A DNA stretch of 64,000 nucleotides from Rufibacter glacialis (GCF_008271745.1 NZ_VKKZ01000022.1:434001-498000), one strand, 5' to 3'. Positions 38,152-47,306 are shown, numbered from the stretch's first letter. Notes: a model not told the origin generated them from the letters alone. Numbers and translations are program-made.

Positions 38152-38218
38152 AACACCAGTGCCTCCTGTTTAGGGCTTGTTTTAGGAAAACAAGCCCTAA
38201 ACAGGAGGCACTGGTGTT
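38152..38218. terminator. 32-bp perfect palindrome, 3-nt loop
   Basis: Arms 38152-38183 and 38187-38218 are perfectly complementary with loop agg. It lies between the convergent desaturase and radical SAM genes. The inner part (ggcttgtttt-agg-aaaacaagcc) matches the dispersed palindrome family, extended outward by cctgttta and a further 13 bp. Confidence 0.92.
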
Positions 38219-38270
38219 TTTCACCTACAAAGATCAAAGAGCAAGGGGAAGCCGCTTAATAAAGGGTAAT

Positions 38271-39512
38271 TCAAAGAGTTGGCACTACCAGGCAACCTGA
38301 AAGGCGGATGCTTTCTAAAATAGGGGAGATGTCTTTCTCAAAGGCATTTCCCGCAGGCTTCCGACAGAAGGGGCAAGCATGGAGTTGGCCATCAGTGTCA
38401 ACATAGACATGGCGGTCCGCAGAAGCGGCACAACCGGCCCTTCGGCGTTGCAGGTCATAATACACCACCATGGGTAGGTGATGGTAGGCGGGGTTGTAAT
38501 TCAAGTTGGTGTAAAAATTCTCCAGTAGTTTCTGCTGCTCTACCGGTAACCCCACCGCTTGCCCGGCATAATGCCCTACGGACCTAGGTTCAAGCACTTG
38601 AATAAAAGCGGCTCCTAAACGGCTGGCTAACTGAGCGTACTCCATCAGGTTTTCTTCCGTCACAAAAGATTTGGTGGCACACAAGGAGAAAGCAACCACT
38701 AACTCAGCCTGAGAAGCATGATAGGCAGCTTTTTCCACCCATTCATAGGCAGTGTCAAATTTCCGGAACAGATTGTGAAGAACGGGATCTACGTGGTCCA
38801 GGCTGATGGTTACGCCAGTCAGGCCCGCTTTCTTCAATGCCTTGGCACTCTCCAAAGTAAAAAGGTGACCTGAGGTAAGCACCCAGAAATCAGTGGTGGG
38901 CTGCGCCGCTTGTAATACCGAGAGCAGGGCAGGCACCCTGAGCATAGGTTCACCTCCTGAGAACTGTAGTTGCCCTACTCCCTGTTTCTGGAAATTGTGC
39001 ACCATCTGTTGCAGGTTCTCCACGGTGAGTTTCTCCTTTCCGTTCAGGGCCTCCCACTCAAAGCAATGGTCACACCGGAGGGCGCATTTCTTGGTGATAG
39101 CGATAATGACGTTCTTTAAAACAAAAGGCTTGTTTTGGAAAGGAAGGATCCGGTTGAGTTCAGCCAGGTGATAATCATCAAAGGCGGAAGATGGCCAGCC
39201 CGGCGTATTGTATTCATAGTAGTAGCGACCGCCTACCTTGGCCACCTTCTTCAAGGCGGAATCCCCTAAGTACCGGCGCCTAGTCTTGATCAGGGTGCGC
39301 ATGGCCTTGAAGGCTTTAATAGGGTGTTGGATTTGACCCAGGATAAGCAAAAACAAATGCCACCTAATCCGGCTGATGGCTAAAAAGCTTTGATACCGGT
39401 TAAGAATGACAGGTTTTACCAAAGGTTTCTTCGCTGGTTTTCCCCCTGCCGGATTTAAGTCTAAGGCTTCCTGCTTTGAAGATGCTGCTGGAGAAAGAAT
39501 ATCACTGGGCAT
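38271..39512 (-). CDS. Radical SAM protein with C-terminal Cys cluster (SPASM-like)
   Basis: A 413-aa protein. Cys143, Cys147 and Cys150 (CALRCDHC) bind the radical SAM [4Fe-4S] cluster; SGGEP follows at about 185-189 for SAM binding. The C-terminus has a Cys-rich part (RRRAGCAASADRHVYVDTDG, then LHACPFC), suggesting auxiliary clusters as in SPASM/Twitch proteins that modify peptides or cofactors. Residues 1-100 form a basic N-terminal region with a hydrophobic stretch (WHLFLLILG). Its start overlaps the end of the upstream lipoprotein gene by 11 bp, indicating an operon with it and the outer-membrane protein at 41190. No short precursor peptide gene was found next to it, so the substrate is unknown. 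Confidence 0.88.
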   Translation of the reverse strand: MPSDILSPAASSKQEALDLNPAGGKPAKKPLVKPVILNRYQSFLAISRIRWHLFLLILGQIQHPIKAFKAMRTLIKTRRRYLGDSALKKVAKVGGRYYYEYNTPGWPSSAFDDYHLAELNRILPFQNKPFVLKNVIIAITKKCALRCDHCFEWEALNGKEKLTVENLQQMVHNFQKQGVGQLQFSGGEPMLRVPALLSVLQAAQPTTDFWVLTSGHLFTLESAKALKKAGLTGVTISLDHVDPVLHNLFRKFDTAYEWVEKAAYHASQAELVVAFSLCATKSFVTEENLMEYAQLASRLGAAFIQVLEPRSVGHYAGQAVGLPVEQQKLLENFYTNLNYNPAYHHLPMVVYYDLQRRRAGCAASADRHVYVDTDGQLHACPFCRKPAGNAFEKDISPILESIRLSGCLVVPTL

Positions 39513-41178
39513 GGGCGGTCATGAAAGATTGGTAGTTATTCTCTTGCGCGAACTGCACATACTTCTGACGGGAAAACTCTATGAAATGCCCTGGCTTTTC
39601 AAACGCCCGCAGGGAAACCAGGTTGGGGAGGCCAGTATACTCTCTGATGTGCTCATAATACCCTCTGGTATGCAGGAAAGCAGTCTGTACCTGGTCTTTG
39701 GGCTTCTGAGGAAGGGCAAAGGTGAGTTCAACGGCGTCGCCCACGTTGAATTGCCGCAGATAAACCTGGTCTGTGGCCACTAAAAGGGGCCGCATGTTTT
39801 GGCCTGAACCTTCAAAAGCGCTGGCCGCGGCTATTTTCTGCACCTCCAGGGGGAGAAGGGAGGTGAAATCCATGCCTGCCTGGTCTATCTGCCAGAACAT
39901 GAACCCGCAGGAGAGCCGTACCTGCACCTGTTCCTGGGCGTGGTGGGCCGGTAGGGGAATAACCAGATCACGGCCAGCCAAGGGCCCCACCGGAGGTATC
40001 TTTTCCACCACCTGCCAACCCGTAGGGGTGTTGACTTCTACCAGAAGCGGGATTCCCTGTTCCTGCTGCCACCGGTAAAGCTCCGCCGCTGGTACGTCTT
40101 TCTGCTTTTCGGCCCAGCGGTTGTAGATGCCCCCAAATTGCTTTGTGAATTCCCCGTACAGGTAATCCATCCACAGGGTGTTCTGGGCGTGCAGCACCAG
40201 TTTGGCTTCCTTGGCCCCCGCCGGCTTTGGGAACCGGAGCACCAGGGAATTCAGGTTCACCTGGTGGTTGCTGGCTGACCAGACCGCTGAGTCCTGGGCC
40301 TGTAGTTCCGGCGTGAAATCTGCCCCCCCAGTGGCCACGGCTGAAACCGGGGGAAGGATCTCTTGCAGGGCGTGGGCTTTCCCTTGCTGATCTAGCAGCA
40401 CCTTGACATGGGGGGCATGTTGTACCACCAGGAGTTGAGCTAGGTTGGTGTACTGGCGCTCTTTCAGTTCATTGGTGATCTTTACCTGCACCTTGGATTC
40501 CTGTGCCGCGCTTAAGGGTAAGGGCATATAATCATCCCGCTCCAGCGGCGAAAAGATGGCTCCACCGTAGGTTTCCCCCACAAACTGGTAGCTGTTGCCG
40601 TTTTTCACATACACAAAAGGACAAGAGCTTTTGAGCAACGTTGCTATCACGGCCACAAGGGCAAAGGCCACCGCCAGTCCGCCAATACCGCCCAGCACGT
40701 ACGAGGCAACGGTGGCACCTGTGTCTTTATCGGCGATATCAATCCGTTTCAGGGAGGAGACCGGAATCACTACCTGTTCGTTGGCCAAGGCCATCTCATT
40801 GACGTGAAGGTGCACCACATGCAGGGCCACGCCTTTGCTCTGGTTCTTGTATCGTATAGAGGAATTAGGCTTCACGTTGACAAAAGAAAGTAAATCCTCT
40901 GGTACGCTTTTGACCTTGCCTGTAAGGGTATTTTCCTGTACGGTTAACCCCGTCAATTCCCAGGCATTGGTACCCTGGTGCAGGATAAACCGCTTGTAAT
41001 TGGGCAAACTGGCTACTTTCTCCGCTGACAACTCTTTTTCCTGCTTCAGCCGGTAATAGTTGCAACCCGTGGCCAAAGGCAGAAAAGCGAGTAACACCAG
41101 CCAGGAAATGGCCTGTTTCACCTCTGAAAACCGGAAAACCCCTAAAAACCAAGACGGAGAGTGATTGAATGCTTTCAT
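39502..41178 (-). CDS. Lipoprotein with an internal membrane segment, operon with radical SAM enzyme
   Basis: A 558-aa protein with a lipoprotein signal ending LLAFLPLATGC (Cys39 would be lipidated). A strand-rich domain follows (about 45-150), then a hydrophobic segment (YVLGGIGGLAVAFALVAVIATLL, about 158-180), then SSCPFVYVKNGNSYQFVGETYGGA. Proteins with this last region are often annotated as secreted hypothetical proteins. The C-terminal half has beta and helical parts. It overlaps the radical SAM gene by 11 bp and follows the outer-membrane protein gene by 11 bp, so all three are probably cotranscribed. I do not recognise the family. It may be the substrate or surface partner of the radical SAM enzyme. 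Confidence 0.8.
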   Translation of the reverse strand: MKAFNHSPSWFLGVFRFSEVKQAISWLVLLAFLPLATGCNYYRLKQEKELSAEKVASLPNYKRFILHQGTNAWELTGLTVQENTLTGKVKSVPEDLLSFVNVKPNSSIRYKNQSKGVALHVVHLHVNEMALANEQVVIPVSSLKRIDIADKDTGATVASYVLGGIGGLAVAFALVAVIATLLKSSCPFVYVKNGNSYQFVGETYGGAIFSPLERDDYMPLPLSAAQESKVQVKITNELKERQYTNLAQLLVVQHAPHVKVLLDQQGKAHALQEILPPVSAVATGGADFTPELQAQDSAVWSASNHQVNLNSLVLRFPKPAGAKEAKLVLHAQNTLWMDYLYGEFTKQFGGIYNRWAEKQKDVPAAELYRWQQEQGIPLLVEVNTPTGWQVVEKIPPVGPLAGRDLVIPLPAHHAQEQVQVRLSCGFMFWQIDQAGMDFTSLLPLEVQKIAAASAFEGSGQNMRPLLVATDQVYLRQFNVGDAVELTFALPQKPKDQVQTAFLHTRGYYEHIREYTGLPNLVSLRAFEKPGHFIEFSRQKYVQFAQENNYQSFMTAHAQ

Positions 41179-41189
41179 ATATCAGGAGG

Positions 41190-41981
41190 CTAAAACCGAA
41201 ACCCTACGTGGATGTTGCCGGGTAAGAACACTCTGTTCCTCTCAAAGAGGTAGGGATCCTCATCTGGGGTCCGGAAGAACCGGTACCCCAACCCTAAATC
41301 TGCCCCCACCAGAAACAACTTTGACAAATGGAAATAGGCTCCGCTTTTTAGCGCCAGGCTGACCATGGAGGCATCTGCTTTTTGGGGCTCAGGCTGCATA
41401 GGCCGGTAGTCATAGTAATAGACGGAATAAGACCGGTAGTGGAAGGCTGGGGTAATAAAGTACCTGAACCTTCCCTGACCGCTGGGGTAGAAATTCAGCT
41501 CCAGGCCAATGCCAAAGATCTCATTCTCCCGGAACGAGTTGTCATAAAAGTCACTGTTTGTCCCCATGTCTATAATGAGGGGAACTTTGACCCCAAGTTT
41601 CCCGGAAGAAGAGATCCGTTCATAGGAGAAAGAGAAGTTGCTGAAGATCAGATCCAGCGGATAGAAAGCCAGGATATTCTTCCTGAAATGCGTTTCATAG
41701 TCAAAGGGAAGATCCTGGGTAGAGGTGCCGGTTGGGGTGGCGGCGGGGGAGAAGGTCTTCACTGATCCGTCTGCCATCTGAATAGTCTGGATATCCCTTG
41801 GGCTGATCTGGTACAGGAGAGAGTCTGACGCCCCAAACAGCCGGAAGCGCACCAGAGTAGGGCTGATCTCCAGCACTGTGGCCTTGAGAATTACCCCATC
41901 GGAGCGGGTAATGATATCCTGCCCACGTGCGACCATGGTGAACAGTAAAAGACAAAACACCAAAACCACACCTTTTCCCAT
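41190..41981 (-). CDS. Predicted outer-membrane beta-barrel protein, first gene of the operon
   Basis: A 263-aa protein with a signal peptide (residues about 1-20, GVVLVFCLLLFTMVARGQD). A short domain (TRSDGVILKATVLEISPTLVRFR, then DIQTIQM) comes next, of the type seen in many Bacteroidota surface proteins, followed by a Pro/Thr-rich linker and about eight amphipathic strands that end in Phe. The last aromatic residue is typical of outer-membrane barrels. It is the promoter-proximal gene of the three-gene group with the lipoprotein and radical SAM enzyme. The family is not recognised. Confidence 0.75.
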   Translation of the reverse strand: MGKGVVLVFCLLLFTMVARGQDIITRSDGVILKATVLEISPTLVRFRLFGASDSLLYQISPRDIQTIQMADGSVKTFSPAATPTGTSTQDLPFDYETHFRKNILAFYPLDLIFSNFSFSYERISSSGKLGVKVPLIIDMGTNSDFYDNSFRENEIFGIGLELNFYPSGQGRFRYFITPAFHYRSYSVYYYDYRPMQPEPQKADASMVSLALKSGAYFHLSKLFLVGADLGLGYRFFRTPDEDPYLFERNRVFLPGNIHVGFRF

Positions 41982-42408
41982 CGGCGGAACGGTTTAAGAA
42001 GTACAGGGGGATCAATGCTTCTAATGTAGCTATAAAATATCTAATTAAAAATATATCTTTTATAGGATGTTTTGCCAAAAGTAGGCCTTAAACACAAACC
42101 AAATCCATAGACCACCATTGGAAACAGCAGTAAGGAAGGTGGAGGCAAAGTTTGGTGGAAGAGTCGTGTGGAAGGGAGGCAGGAAGGGTAAAATAGTCCA
42201 GTTTCTTCTGGGAGAAGGCTGGGAAGGAGGGAGGAGCTTTTTATTGAGCAAGATAATCAGCTCGGGTTTCAGGGGCAATTTTAAAAAAATACCTCTGAAA
42301 CCCGAGCCTACCCAAACCCCAGGAGCAAAGGCAAATGGGCGGGCTTTTTATCTAAAGAGTGAGAAGAGGTAGGGAATTGGGTAGGCGGCTACTAATTATT
42401 CAAGCAGC
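41982..42408. other. Gap with one hairpin
   Basis: About 427 bp between the outer-membrane protein gene and the ankyrin gene. It holds a hairpin of the dispersed family (42260-42307). No gene was found; short ORFs here run through the hairpin. Confidence 0.55.
42260..42307 (-). terminator. Hairpin of the dispersed family upstream of the OMP operon
   Basis: Perfect 13-bp outer arms gctcgggtttcag / ctgaaacccgagc (42260-42272 and 42295-42307) with inner gggcaattttaaaaaaatacct. It lies after the ankyrin gene stop as read on the minus strand would place it upstream, so its role as a terminator is uncertain; a regulatory or structural role is equally possible. Confidence 0.6.
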
Positions 42409-43101
42409 TTATTTGGTGGAGTGTTTCGCTTTTTCCAGTACCTCTGCAATGGCGGAGAAATTCCGTTTTTTAGCATGCTGCAGGGCAGTGACTCCGTCAT
42501 TGTCTGGGATATTGACATTGCATCCGGCGTCTACCAAGGTCTGTACGATGGTGACATAGATCTTGCTGCCATCGCCTAGCACCACAGCCTCCATCAAAGC
42601 TGTCCAGCCCAGACGGTTCACGTGGTCTATGGGAAACCCCGGGGTGTGAGCCAATACTTTCACCACCGAAATATGGCCCCTTTCGCAGGCGGGGATAAGG
42701 GCCGTTCCGTGGTACCGATTGAAGACGTCAAACCGGGCCCCATTGGCCAGAAACAGCTTCACCAGATCTGTGTAGCCTGCCGCACCCGCATATAGGAAAG
42801 GACTATCCTGGATATTATCCTGCTGGTTTACGTCTGCGCCATGGGCCACCAGCAATTGCACCATCTTCAGTTGGTTGGTTTGGGTAGCAAGAAGCAGAAG
42901 CGATTTCCCGTCTTCATCTTGGGTGTTGACCGGTGCGCCTTTTTCCAAGGCCGCAGCTACGGCCTCTACCTGCTTGTTTTTGACGGCGTCAATGATGGAA
43001 ACTTGAGCGGAAGGAGTTTTCATGAAGGCTTCTGGAGAACTGGGATGAACAAACATAAGGAGTAGGATAAATAGGAACTGGTACATGGTAAAAGGCATCA
43101 C
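42409..43101 (-). CDS. Secreted ankyrin-repeat protein
   Basis: A 230-aa protein with a signal peptide (about 1-25; FLFILLLMFVHPSSPEA) and about five ankyrin repeats (about 35-225), seen as DEDGKSLLLLATQTNQLKMV, then GADVNQQDN, then HGTALIPACERGHISVV, then DGVTALQHAKKRNFSAI. It probably acts in the periplasm or at the cell surface as a protein-binding module. ATG 43086 (MYQFLF) is a likely alternative start giving a cleaner signal peptide. Small secreted ankyrin proteins are often immunity-type partners of toxins or inhibitors; no toxin gene is adjacent here. It stands alone. Confidence 0.88.
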   Translation of the reverse strand: MMPFTMYQFLFILLLMFVHPSSPEAFMKTPSAQVSIIDAVKNKQVEAVAAALEKGAPVNTQDEDGKSLLLLATQTNQLKMVQLLVAHGADVNQQDNIQDSPFLYAGAAGYTDLVKLFLANGARFDVFNRYHGTALIPACERGHISVVKVLAHTPGFPIDHVNRLGWTALMEAVVLGDGSKIYVTIVQTLVDAGCNVNIPDNDGVTALQHAKKRNFSAIAEVLEKAKHSTK

Positions 43102-43686
43102 TTTCTATCGTTTCTTTAGATTAACATGCTGCCCAAGTAGATTGGGGGCCCCGTAGGTAGGCCTGGGAAAACTGCCAACAAAGGTACTCTGGATAAGGCG
43201 GAGGGCTCTTATGTCCGGGTTTCTTAGGGCTATACCACAAAGGTAAAGGCCCAGCGGCTGGAAAACATTGACTTAAAGCAACACTTTCAAGGCCTGGGAC
43301 TTAATCTGTTGAGCGTGTAAGGAAAAATGGCTGGCAATTGATCCTGGGTTGGTAGAAATGAATACTTGGAAAGCCGCTGGTGCCAGATCACCGGTTGTTC
43401 TTTTTACCAAACCTACCTCCCGAAGGGCTTCTATCCTTCAAGCAGCCAAAGGCCAAAGAAAACCTTTTGGGTGGAGTTAGTTAGTGTTGTTCCTCTTCCA
43501 GGATTATTCATTATTACCTTGTCTTGACGAGTATCCACTGGTTTCACTCTTCTGCCAAAGGTTTGTGTTCGCCTCTAGTCCCGGTAAAGCCTGGGTTAAA
43601 CCTAGACGGTTTCCTGGCTCTTTTTTATAAAGGAGTTTCCTTTGATCTTATTCCCTCTATATTTGTTGAAATCAACCCCTAAGGCT
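43102..43686. other. Divergent intergenic region, no feature found
   Basis: About 585 bp between the ankyrin gene and the cupin gene. No ORF with coding character, hairpin or clear promoter was found. Confidence 0.5.
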
Positions 43687-44118
43687 ATGGAAATCAAAGT
43701 TATACTCTCGTGCGTTTCGGCCTTCCTTTTGGCCATAGGTAATGTTAGCGCGCAGGAAAGGGTGCCTGATCAAAAGGGATATGTGCTGGAACAAGAAGCG
43801 CAGATCGCTAAAAAGCAACCGGGTCCGCATAATGGGGGCGGAGAAACCGTGGCCTACAGTTTCTTTGAGGGAGTTCCTGGTTTTACTACTGCTTTTCGGA
43901 AAAGGGTCCTGAAACCGGGTGCTGCCATTGGGTATCATTTGCAGAAGGAAGATGAGGTGTACTACATTCTGAGCGGCACCGGCCAAATGCAGATGAACGG
44001 TAAAACCTTTCCTGTTAAACCCGGCGATGCCATTTTAACCCGACCAGGGAGTTCTCACGGACTAGCCCCAGACAAAGACACGGATTTAACGGTGCTTATT
44101 GTGTACCAGAAAAAATGA
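43687..44118 (+). CDS. Secreted cupin-domain protein
   Basis: A 143-aa protein from ATG 43687, which gives a signal peptide ([23 protein letters not shown]); ATG 43642 would add 15 residues and spoil it. The cupin barrel spans about 55-140 with [22 protein letters not shown] (first cupin motif, with His and Glu metal ligands) and [15 protein letters not shown] (second motif, His). It probably binds a metal in the periplasm. The reaction is unknown, as cupins are diverse. It stands alone. Confidence 0.85.
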   Translation: MEIKVILSCVSAFLLAIGNVSAQERVPDQKGYVLEQEAQIAKKQPGPHNGGGETVAYSFFEGVPGFTTAFRKRVLKPGAAIGYHLQKEDEVYYILSGTGQMQMNGKTFPVKPGDAILTRPGSSHGLAPDKDTDLTVLIVYQKK

Positions 44119-44604
44119 GACCGTGGGAGCTACCCAACGGTTTATGGTCCATTTTTGAGATCCTGCACGCAAAAGCTTTCCAAGGAAAAAGACAAGTGAA
44201 CCGGACTTTAAAAAGGTAAACCTGCTCTTGGTCAGTTAGATTATTCTGCCCTTCTAAATTAGAAACAACAGGAGAGAGCAGAGTGAGAGGCGTTTCCGCC
44301 GCGAAATAAGTAAAAGTGCCTCATCCTGCTTTGGAAGCTCCTGATTTTATCCTGAGTATGCCAATGGTTAAGGTAATCCTCTTCCTTCCTGGGTACTGTC
44401 ATTTAACTTATTACCTTCTGTTTTTAGTGGTTATTTAGAAAAAGAATCTGGTATTGAAGCCTAGCGCAGGAAGCACTTTATAAGTTAATCACTGGGTTGG
44501 GCTGTGAAAAACTTAATATATTGGCGCATTCCTTACCAGCTTCTATGGCAAACAACCCATTTTGCAGTAAGTTGCCTATTGCTTTTCACCCTTACCAGAG
44601 TTCC
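44119..44604. other. Intergenic, no feature found
   Basis: About 485 bp between the cupin and acyltransferase genes. An open frame begins at 44497, but its first 36 codons look non-coding, so the acyltransferase start is placed at 44605. Confidence 0.5.
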
Positions 44605-45717
44605 ATGAACATGCTCAAAGTAACCCCGGGGCATCTTGATACCACCCCGGATATTTTACAGACCAAACAGCACTTTGTCATCTTAGATGGATTAAGGGGA
44701 GTAGCAGCTTTGGCCGTAGTGATTTTCCATTTCATGGAATGGATTTACCCAGATTCCAGCAAAAACTTTATTGGGCATGGCTTCTTAGCCGTGGACTTCT
44801 TTTTCTGCTTGTCGGGGTTTGTTATTGGGTACGCTTACAACGACCGACTGGGTAAGATGGGGGTTCTGGAGTTCTTTAAAGCCAGGTTGATAAGGCTTCA
44901 CCCTTTGGTGGTGCTGGGCTCGGTACTGGGGCTGTTGGCTTTTCTCTTTGATCCGTTCGCCGCTTACACAGAAGAGTATGGCACGGGTAAACTTTTGCTG
45001 GTGTTTCTTTGCTCCCTCTTTCTTATCCCCTTACCAGTCATGAAAGACAGGGCCTTCAACCTGTTCAGTCTTAATGCCCTTTCGTGGTCCTTGTTTTGGG
45101 AATACATTGCCAATATAGTGTATGCCTTGGTTCTGTACAGACTCTCGCGTCGTCATTTGGCGGTATTGACTACCTTGGCCGCGGTGGCCCTTTGCCTGGT
45201 TAGTTTTAGGGCCGGAAACCTATTGGGTGGCTGGTCGGGAGAGACTTTCTGGGACGGCTGCGCCAGGGTTTCCTACTCCTTCTCAGCTGGGCTCCTGATT
45301 TACCGTTCTAATTGGGTGATCAAAAACAGACTTGGTTTCCTTGGGCTGGCAGTCTTGCTGTCGCTGGCATTTGTCATGCCCCATTTTAAGTTTAACTGGG
45401 TGGCAGAGGCGTTGGTTGTCCTGTTCTATTTCCCCTTGCTGGTGGCCTTGGGTGCCGGTTCCAGTTTGGCACCAGGCTTAAAAAAACTCTGTGTTTTCTC
45501 CGGAAATATCTCATACCCCCTCTACATGACCCATTACGCCTTTATCTGGATGTTTGGTAACTATTTCACCAAGTACAAACCCGAAGCCGCAGAATTGTTC
45601 CTTATCGTTTCCCTCGGAACTATTCTTTTGTTAGGCGTAGCTTATTTAGTTATGGTAGTGTATGATCTCCCTGTCAGGAAATACCTGAACCGCAAAAGGC
45701 AACAGCCGCAGGGTTAG
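44605..45717 (+). CDS. Membrane acyltransferase (acyltransferase-3 family)
   Basis: A 370-aa protein from ATG 44605; the frame is open from 44497 but the region before VILDGLRG is unlike the family. The N-terminal FVILDGLRGVAALAVVIFHF has the conserved LDGLRG-x-A-x-x-V-x-x-x-H pattern, with the His in the last position. About ten hydrophobic segments follow. Such enzymes move acyl groups onto sugars or lipids at the membrane, in the O-antigen/exopolysaccharide or similar pathways. No glycan operon is adjacent, so the acceptor is unknown. Confidence 0.88.
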   Translation: MNMLKVTPGHLDTTPDILQTKQHFVILDGLRGVAALAVVIFHFMEWIYPDSSKNFIGHGFLAVDFFFCLSGFVIGYAYNDRLGKMGVLEFFKARLIRLHPLVVLGSVLGLLAFLFDPFAAYTEEYGTGKLLLVFLCSLFLIPLPVMKDRAFNLFSLNALSWSLFWEYIANIVYALVLYRLSRRHLAVLTTLAAVALCLVSFRAGNLLGGWSGETFWDGCARVSYSFSAGLLIYRSNWVIKNRLGFLGLAVLLSLAFVMPHFKFNWVAEALVVLFYFPLLVALGAGSSLAPGLKKLCVFSGNISYPLYMTHYAFIWMFGNYFTKYKPEAAELFLIVSLGTILLLGVAYLVMVVYDLPVRKYLNRKRQQPQG

Positions 45718-46058
45718 GAGCCTTTAATAAGGGATAGCCGGGCTTGCCGTGCTGAACCGCAAGAAGTGCTTGAGGAAACAGAGCCACAGGAATAGAACTC
45801 CCATCTAGATTGGCTTTCGCTATTCATAAAAAGGATTCTAAGTCTTCACACCAGCAAGCCTTGTGAAGTGCCTACTGCTGAGCTTCACAGGCTCCACCCC
45901 GGTTACCCACTCTCTATGTTAATCTAAAAATGCTCCATCCCTATTTTTCAAAAACTGTACTAGCCCGCCAAAGGTAGGGGGTACCAGCTGCCGGATTGGT
46001 GGTTTCACCATGCAAGGTATCCCTGGGTTTTTCAGCCTATAAAACAATCCTCCAGACA
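45718..46058. other. Intergenic, one weak hairpin
   Basis: About 340 bp. A bulged inverted repeat (gcct-t-gtgaag / cttcacaggc, about 45857-45892) is present but without a T-run, so it is not called a terminator. Nothing else was found. Confidence 0.45.
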
Positions 46059-46916
46059 ATGAATCTCTCAAAGTATAAATTCTCCATACCTGCTATTCCG
46101 GCAGTGCTACTGGCTATGGTCAGCGTGCAGGGCGGGGCCTCGGTGGCCAAGCACCTCTTCCCGTATTTGGGGGCCAGCGGTACAGCTTCACTTCGTATTG
46201 GGTTTTCGGCCCTTATCTTAATGGCGGTTTTCAGGACCAACCTTTTTCAATTGAATAGAAAACAATGGCTGTACTGCCTGGCCTATGGCACCTGCCTGGG
46301 GGCCATGAACCTGGTCTTTTACTTTGCCATCAAACGCATCCCGCTGGGGCTGGGAGTTACCCTGGAGTTCACCGGACCCTTGGTGCTGGCGCTGTTAAGC
46401 TCTAGGAAACTGCTGGATTTACTCTGGGTGCTGCTGGCGTGCCTGGGCATAGTACTTATTGCCCCCTGGCAGAACGACAACGTAGACGTACTAGGTGTGG
46501 CCCTTGCCTTGTTGGCGGGTGCTTTTTGGGCAGGTTACATTGTGTTGGGCGGGAAGGTTTCCAAACTCATGGTAGGGGGAGATGCTGTAGCCGTGGGAAT
46601 GATTTTCGCCACCGCCTTCGTCCTGCCCTTCGGGATTTTCAGCGGTGGCCTGGTGGCCGTGAACGGTTCCCTGCTGTTGATTGGCGTAGCAGTGGCCCTA
46701 TTGACCAGTGCTATCCCGTTCACGCTGGAAATGGGGGCGCTTAGGCAGCTTTCCCCCAAGACCTTCGGTATTCTGATGAGCTTGCACCCGGCGTTTGGTG
46801 CCCTTTCTGGTTTGCTTTTCCTGGAGGAGTACCTGAGCCTTACGCAATGGCTGTCCATTATCTGTGTCATCATGGCAAGCCTGGGAGCTACTTATTTTTC
46901 CAAAAAGGAACAGTAA
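46059..46916 (+). CDS. EamA-family transporter, RhtA-like amino acid exporter
   Basis: A 285-aa protein from ATG 46059; the frame is open from 45996, but the first 21 residues are not family-like. About ten hydrophobic segments form two EamA repeats. Features such as AMVSVQGGASVAKHLFP near the N-terminus and FTGPLVLALLSSRK, WQNDNVDVLGVALALLAGAFWAGYI and LSPKTFGILMSLHPAFGALSGLLFL are close to RhtA, the threonine/homoserine exporter of E. coli. The export role is inferred from the family; the substrate is uncertain. It is the last core gene before the tRNA-Glu island. Confidence 0.88.
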   Translation: MNLSKYKFSIPAIPAVLLAMVSVQGGASVAKHLFPYLGASGTASLRIGFSALILMAVFRTNLFQLNRKQWLYCLAYGTCLGAMNLVFYFAIKRIPLGLGVTLEFTGPLVLALLSSRKLLDLLWVLLACLGIVLIAPWQNDNVDVLGVALALLAGAFWAGYIVLGGKVSKLMVGGDAVAVGMIFATAFVLPFGIFSGGLVAVNGSLLLIGVAVALLTSAIPFTLEMGALRQLSPKTFGILMSLHPAFGALSGLLFLEEYLSLTQWLSIICVIMASLGATYFSKKEQ

Positions 46917-47087
46917 TCAGGAACTGCTTTCATCCACCGTCTATACCTATGTAGTTTGCTACCAATAACTCTGGCGTAAATTACTTTAGAACTGAAGTTT
47001 ACCCACCGTTACTGATTGGTTCAGGAATAAGCCGGGTCAATACCTTTCATGGTGGAATTCCAAACTTCCAGGCCTCACTGATGGCTA

Positions 47088-47222
47088 TTGCCGGCACAAC
47101 ATCCCCCTTATAATTTGGACTCGCTGCTCGTCTAATTCCGAGGAATTGCTGCGTGGTGCGAGTCCATTTAGCGGAAGGCCTATCTTTTGTTTATAATAGG
47201 CCGTCTGTTGCTTTGCCGGCAA
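47088..47222. ncRNA. Candidate multibranch structured element
   Basis: Three nested inverted repeats: a 9-bp closing stem ttgccggca (47088-47096) / tgccggcaa (47214-47222), hairpin A tggactcgc / gcgagtcca (47116-47124 and 47158-47166), which itself encloses a small aattcc/ggaatt stem, and hairpin B ggcctat / ataggcc (47177-47183 and 47196-47202). A terminator follows at 47260. The layout fits a small structured RNA on the + strand, or a folded-DNA recombination site. It does not match a family I know. It lies on the chromosome side of the island boundary. Confidence 0.35.
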
Positions 47223-47259
47223 GTCTAGGGGAGTAGGGGCTGAATAGGGTCTTGAGCAA

Positions 47260-47291
47260 AAAAGCCGCTCCATTTGCATGAAGCGGCTTTT
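47260..47291. terminator. Terminator, probably ancestral to tRNA-Glu
   Basis: Stem aaaagccgct / agcggctttt (47260-47269 and 47282-47291), usable in both directions. On the minus strand it stands 3 bp past the 13-bp tRNA-end copy, where the tRNA-Glu transcript would have ended before the island inserted. Confidence 0.8.
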
Positions 47292-47293
47292 GA

Positions 47294-47306
47294 AGTAGTC
47301 CGTAGG
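47294..47306. repeat. att site: distal copy of the tRNA-Glu 3' end
   Basis: agtagtccgtagg, identical to 54933-54945 (acceptor-stem end of tRNA-Glu plus 2 bp) and in the same orientation. It marks the distal end of the genomic island. Confidence 0.75.

Noticed and set aside
42118-42372. 84-codon + strand ORF in the gap after the outer-membrane protein gene
   Set aside because: It passes through a hairpin, and its Gly/Arg/Lys-rich product looks like chance translation.
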